A stretch of DNA of 64,000 nucleotides from Delphinus delphis (Eukaryota; Chordata; Mammalia; Artiodactyla; Delphinidae): the NCBI RefSeq assembly GCF_949987515.2, contig NC_082684.1, positions 156,503,356-156,567,355 of the forward strand. Direction: 5' to 3'. The position numbers were made by a program, and so were the translations under genes. Of the stretch, positions 60,396 to 64,000 are shown in pieces. Positions within the stretch are counted from its first letter, which is position 1. Every line of letters begins with the position of its first letter. Below the pieces are notes generated by a model. That model searched no databases. It was not told the DNA's origin and saw only the letters and a program-made list of their open reading frames with translations.

Positions 60396-61309
60396 TCTTT
60401 TTTGAATCTGAAAAGGTCGAGTTAAATGTTGGTTTTATTTTTTAATAGCAACTTATTAATTACTTTGTTTTCCAATAATCATTATTTTGACACATGATTA
60501 AAAAGCAAGTTGAATTGTTTTTCTTCTACTTCTTATAAATGCCTTGAAAAGCATAATTCCAAGGAATAGTTCTGAGAGTGTCTTGAGCAAGGACAGCATC
60601 TTTAAGACAAATAAGTATTCTTTCAGAATGCTACAATCAAAAAAATTAAGCTTATTATGCCATATTATATAGTCACAACTTTCAAAGATAAACATAAAAT
60701 TGTCAGGAATTGAAAATTTCCAATTGCTAATACCTGCTTTTTAAAAATCCACTTTGTCACTAGAGGGGTTAGCACTCTCTTTAACTTGATCTGTTTCCTC
60801 TCTTGAGTCATATTGGAGAAGAAGTATACCCTGCTTTTCTTCAGCTTTAGCTGATAGTCTTTGAGTTATTCCTTGGGGAAAGTGTCAGCAGTTTATTCAT
60901 AGCTGGTGTCAATAATTGATTCAGGTAGAATATGTTTCCCTCCTATAAAAGGAAGCTTTCAATAAATGAGGTATATAATGGCCATGGCTTCATAGCAATA
61001 TAGTGACCAATGTCATGGTTCCAAGGCACACTCATCCCTTTCTTCCTAAGAGTACAAATGTCCTCTTGGGAACTTAAGGACTCAGAAAAAGATTACAAAT
61101 TTAGGCTAGCAAGAGAAAACATGCATCCTTTCTCCACAAATATATCATGATTTCTCAGAGTAGGGAAATACTGTATATGTTAGAACTGCGATGAACCAAT
61201 CAAAATTGCATGAAGTCTGGTAAGTAACTCATAAACTCATGGCTCTATTTCCCCCCAATGGTATGAAAAGTATAATTTTTTTTAAGATTAAAAATAAATA
61301 CCAAAAGAG
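60396..61309. other. Unassigned sequence
   Basis: About 900 AT-rich bases with no recognised element. Confidence 0.45.
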
Positions 61310-61574
61310 AGTATGTACATGATCTTGGATTTGGCAATGACTTTTTCCTTACAATACCAAAACCATACTCCATGAAAAAAAAATTGATAGTTTGGACTTC
61401 ATTAAGATAAAAAAACATCTGGTCTGTGAAAGACACTGTGAAAAGAATAAAAACAAGCCACAGACTGGGAGAAGATATTTGAAAAACTTATATCTGATAA
61501 GTGAATTTTATTTCAAAATATACAAAGCTCTTAAAACTCAACAATAAGAAAACCACCTAATTAAAAGATGGGCA

Positions 61575-61775
61575 GGAACTTCCCTGACGGTTCAGTGGTT
61601 GAGACTTCGCCTTCCATTACAGGGGGTTCAGGTTCAATCCCTGGTCAGGGAGCTAAGATCCCACATGCCTCGCAGCCAAAAACCAAAACATAAAACAGAA
61701 GCAATAGTGTAACAAATTTAATAAAGACTTTAAAAATAGTGCACATCAAAAAAAGAATCTTTAAAAAATTTAAAA
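61575..61775 (+). mobile_element. CHR-related SINE, older form
   Basis: It starts GGAACTTCCCTGACGGTTCAG with GGTTCAATCCCTGG as B box, and has a longer A-rich second half (AACAGAAGCAATAGTGTAAC, TTTAATAAAGACTTTAAAAA). The duplication TAAAAGATGGGCA lies at 61562-61574 and 61776-61788. Confidence 0.9.
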
Positions 61776-62221
61776 TAAAAGATGGGCAAATCTCTGAACT
61801 CATAAAGATGAACAGATGCTAAATAAGCATATGAAAAGATGCTCAACATCATTTGTTATTAGTGATTACAAATTAAAGCAATGAGATACCACAGCACTGA
61901 CAACATCAAGTGCTGGTGAGAATGTGGGGCAACAGAAGCCGTGTCATTCACTGCTGGTAGGAAAGCCAAATGGTACAGCCACTAATGGAAAACTGTATGA
62001 GAGTTTCTTACAAAACTAAGATAATTTTACCACACTATCCAGCAACTGTGCTCCTCAGTATTTACCCAAATGAGTTGAAAACATGTCCATAGAAAAATAT
62101 ACACAATACTTATAGCAGCTTTTTTCATAATTGCCAAAACTTGGAAACCATCTAGATATCCTTCAATAGGTGAATGGATAAACAAATAATAGTACATGCC
62201 TACAAGGGAAAATCATCCAGT

Positions 62222-62553
62222 GATAAGATATAGGGATATATGTATATGTATAGCTGATTCACTTTGCTATAAAGCAGACACTAACACACCATTGTAAAGC
62301 AATTATGCTCCAATAAAGATGTTACAGGGCTTCCCTGGTGGCGCAGTGGTTGAGAGTCTGCCTGCCGATGCAGGGGACACAGGTTCGTGCCCTGGTCCGG
62401 GAAGATCCCACGTGCCGCGGAGCAGCTGGGCCCGTGAGCCGTGGCCGCTGAGCCTGCGCGTCCGGAGCCTGTGATCCGAAACGGGAGAGGCCACAGCAGT
62501 GAGAGGCCCGCGTACCGAAAAAAAAAAAAAAAAGATGTTACAAAAAAAAAAGA
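62222..62553 (+). mobile_element. Short young L1 3' end, interrupted by a SINE
   Basis: About 105 bp of a cetartiodactyl L1 3' UTR (GTATAGCTGATTCACTTTGC, CACACCATTGTAAAGCAATT, TATGCTCCAATAAAGATGTT), whose A tail resumes after the SINE (about 62543-62552). It interrupts the older L1 between its 'CAGTGATAA' and 'AGAAATGGTCTATCAAGCC' sequences. The 3' UTR is the sense form of that seen inverted at 20857. Confidence 0.82.
62327..62531 (+). mobile_element. CHR-family SINE (cetacean type) at an L1 tail
   Basis: A GC-rich SINE with an A tail. The 12-bp duplication AAAGATGTTACA lies at 62315-62326 and 62532-62543. It inserted at the junction between the short L1 3' UTR and its A tail, a typical L1 endonuclease-type site. 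Confidence 0.95.
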
Positions 62554-63055
62554 AATGGTCTATCAAGCCACAAAAAGACATGGAGGAAACTTAATTGCAT
62601 GTTGCTAAATGAAATTAGGAAGGAAGTCTGAAAGGCTATGTACCCTATGATTCTCACTATATGAGATTTTGGAAAAGACAGAAGTATACAGGAGGTAAAT
62701 ATATCAGTGTTTGCTAGGAGTTCGGGGTTAGGGATGAATGAGTGAAGCACAGGGCATTTTTAGGGCAATGAAACTATTCTGTTAGATACGGTAATGGTGG
62801 ATACGCTATCCATGACATTTGGCAAAGCCCACAGAAACGTATAACACAGTGAACCCAAATGTAAACTATGCTCTTTAGTTAATAATAATGTATCAGTATT
62901 GGTTCACCAATTGTAACAAATGTACCACAGGAACGCAAGATGTTAATAATAGGGAAAACTGGAGATATGGGGGAAAGGGGTTCATGGAAACTCACTATGC
63001 TTTCTGCTCAATTTTTGTATAAACCTAAAACTGCTCTAAAAAATAAAGTCTATTA

Positions 63056-63198
63056 GGGAATTCCCTGGTGGCCAGTGGTTAGGATTCTGGGCTTTTGCTG
63101 CTGGGAGCCCAGGCTTAATCCCTGGTCGGGGGAACTAGGATCTCGCAAGCTGCATGGCATGACCAAAAAATAAATAAAGTCAAATAAATAAATAAATA
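63056..63198 (+). mobile_element. CHR-type SINE, short older form
   Basis: It starts GGGAATTCCCTGGTGGCCAG, contains GGCTTAATCCCTGG (mutated B box) and a long AAATAAATAAATAAA tail. The duplication AATAAAGTCTATTA (63042-63055) and AATAAAGTTTATTA (63199-63212) marks insertion at the tail end of the old L1. Confidence 0.92.
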
Positions 63199-63212
63199 AA
63201 TAAAGTTTATTA

Positions 63213-64000
63213 AAAAATTAAAAAATAAATACCCTATCAGCCCAGGTCATGGAGAACCCTCATACCACCATGCCCAATATTTCTGCGCATTCCTAAACCA
63301 TCTATGGATCTAGGAGTCCTCAGGCACAATTTGTGGATTTAGGGTAGGGTAGATGTACTCTGACAGAAACCTTTGTGATTTAGTGTGATAGAGGGCATAG
63401 TTTTTATTAGAGATGGTTTTTGGGTTTTTTTGCCAACAAGAAGGTGCCGTTTAATCTGCTGAAACAGGTACTTGTCAAATGTTTTTACCTAATGACTGTC
63501 CGTGTACTCAAAACACATGATCTCACCACATTGACGCAATTTAGTTTGGTTAAGGTAGTTTGCCTTAAGCTACTAAAGCAGGTGCCATGCTCTGACCATG
63601 GAGTTGATGGTTGAGTGATAAACATGATATCTAGCTGCCCAAGAAGTCTAGCATCCAACCCTGTCACAGTGAGCCAGGGTAAGAGGAGAAATCAGTTGGC
63701 GTATTGTCATCTTCCCTATAGATTGGCTTTCTAGACACTTTGAATTACAAAAGACAAGTATTGAAGGAAAGATTTGACAACCTAAAGACCGTGTGAATCT
63801 CAAAAGATGGTTCCTTATAGTGAAATAAATGATGACCTCAATGGAATACAGATAAACTTTAAAATTGCAGTGGCTTAATAAACTAGAAGTCTTTTCCTTA
63901 CTCCTGTAAGGGTAAAATCATTGGTATGTATTGGGTGATGAGTTTTAAGATCCACATAGTCATTGAAGGACCCAGTCTGATGAAGGTTTTGTCACCTTCA
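63213..64000. other. Unassigned sequence to window end
   Basis: About 790 bases with no recognised gene or repeat. Frames of 60-64 codons look random. Confidence 0.45.

Larger units (their letters stand above)
61310..63055 (+). mobile_element. Old L1 3' end carrying nested insertions
   Basis: ORF2 end and 3' UTR: CATGATCTTGGATTTGGCAA at 61318, GACTGGGAGAAGATATTTGA near 61463, GATGCTCAACATCATTTGTT near 61838, CTATCAAGCCACAAAAAGAC near 62560, and CTAAAACTGCTCTAAAAAAT near 63025. A SINE (61575) and an L1-plus-SINE composite (62222-62553) lie within it, and another SINE sits at its end. No open frame survives. Confidence 0.85.

Overview
This is eukaryotic, mammalian, AT-rich non-coding DNA, and the repeats point to a cetacean (whale or dolphin). 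The main clue is a set of tRNA-derived SINEs of the CHR family (Cetacea, Hippopotamus, Ruminantia) with A-rich tails and intact target-site duplications. They include the longer, GC-rich type that opens with GGCTTCCCTGGTGGCGCAG. The young LINE-1 sequences, a mariner-type palindrome with TTGGGTTGGCC ends, and widespread MIR, L2, MLT and MER fossils all fit a cetartiodactyl. I found no host protein-coding gene, exon set, tRNA, rRNA or CRISPR array. The longer open frames are either inside transposons or resemble chance frames. The window could be intergenic or lie inside a large intron.

Layout. 0-8 kb: a deleted Tigger-like DNA transposon, MIR and L2 fossils, MaLR LTR pieces, hAT elements (one MER20-like) and a mariner-type hairpin. 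8.2-9.8 kb: an old L1 3' end split by a SINE. 10.1-22.1 kb: the dominant structure, one ancient L1 broken by three later insertions: a 5.3 kb younger L1 (itself split by a SINE), a second SINE and an inverted L1 3' end. 22-34 kb: mostly unassigned AT-rich sequence with MaLR LTRs, an L1 tail and MIRs. 34-45 kb: old L1 tails, an MLT2-like LTR, a long antisense L2 split by a MER5A and a SINE, an inverted pair of nearly identical SINEs, another L2, and a GC-rich solo LTR of a class I-like endogenous retrovirus with a perfect 5-bp duplication. 45-59 kb: sparse repeats, including a complete MLT1 solo LTR with a 5-bp duplication and two abutting L2 copies of opposite orientation. 59-64 kb: an L2, an antisense L1 tail, and an old L1 3' end carrying a SINE, a nested L1-plus-SINE, and another SINE near its end.

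How the parts relate. No operon or pathway is present. Activity here means retrotransposition history: L1 proteins mobilise SINEs in trans, and the nested insertions give a relative chronology. The L1 ORF1 and ORF2 copies are all broken. Family names come from memory of consensus sequences, without a repeat-database search, so subfamily names are tentative. I found no convincing undescribed system. The best leads are the solo retroviral LTR, the inverted SINE pair, the mariner hairpin, the nested L1 chronology and two unexplained GC-richer blocks.
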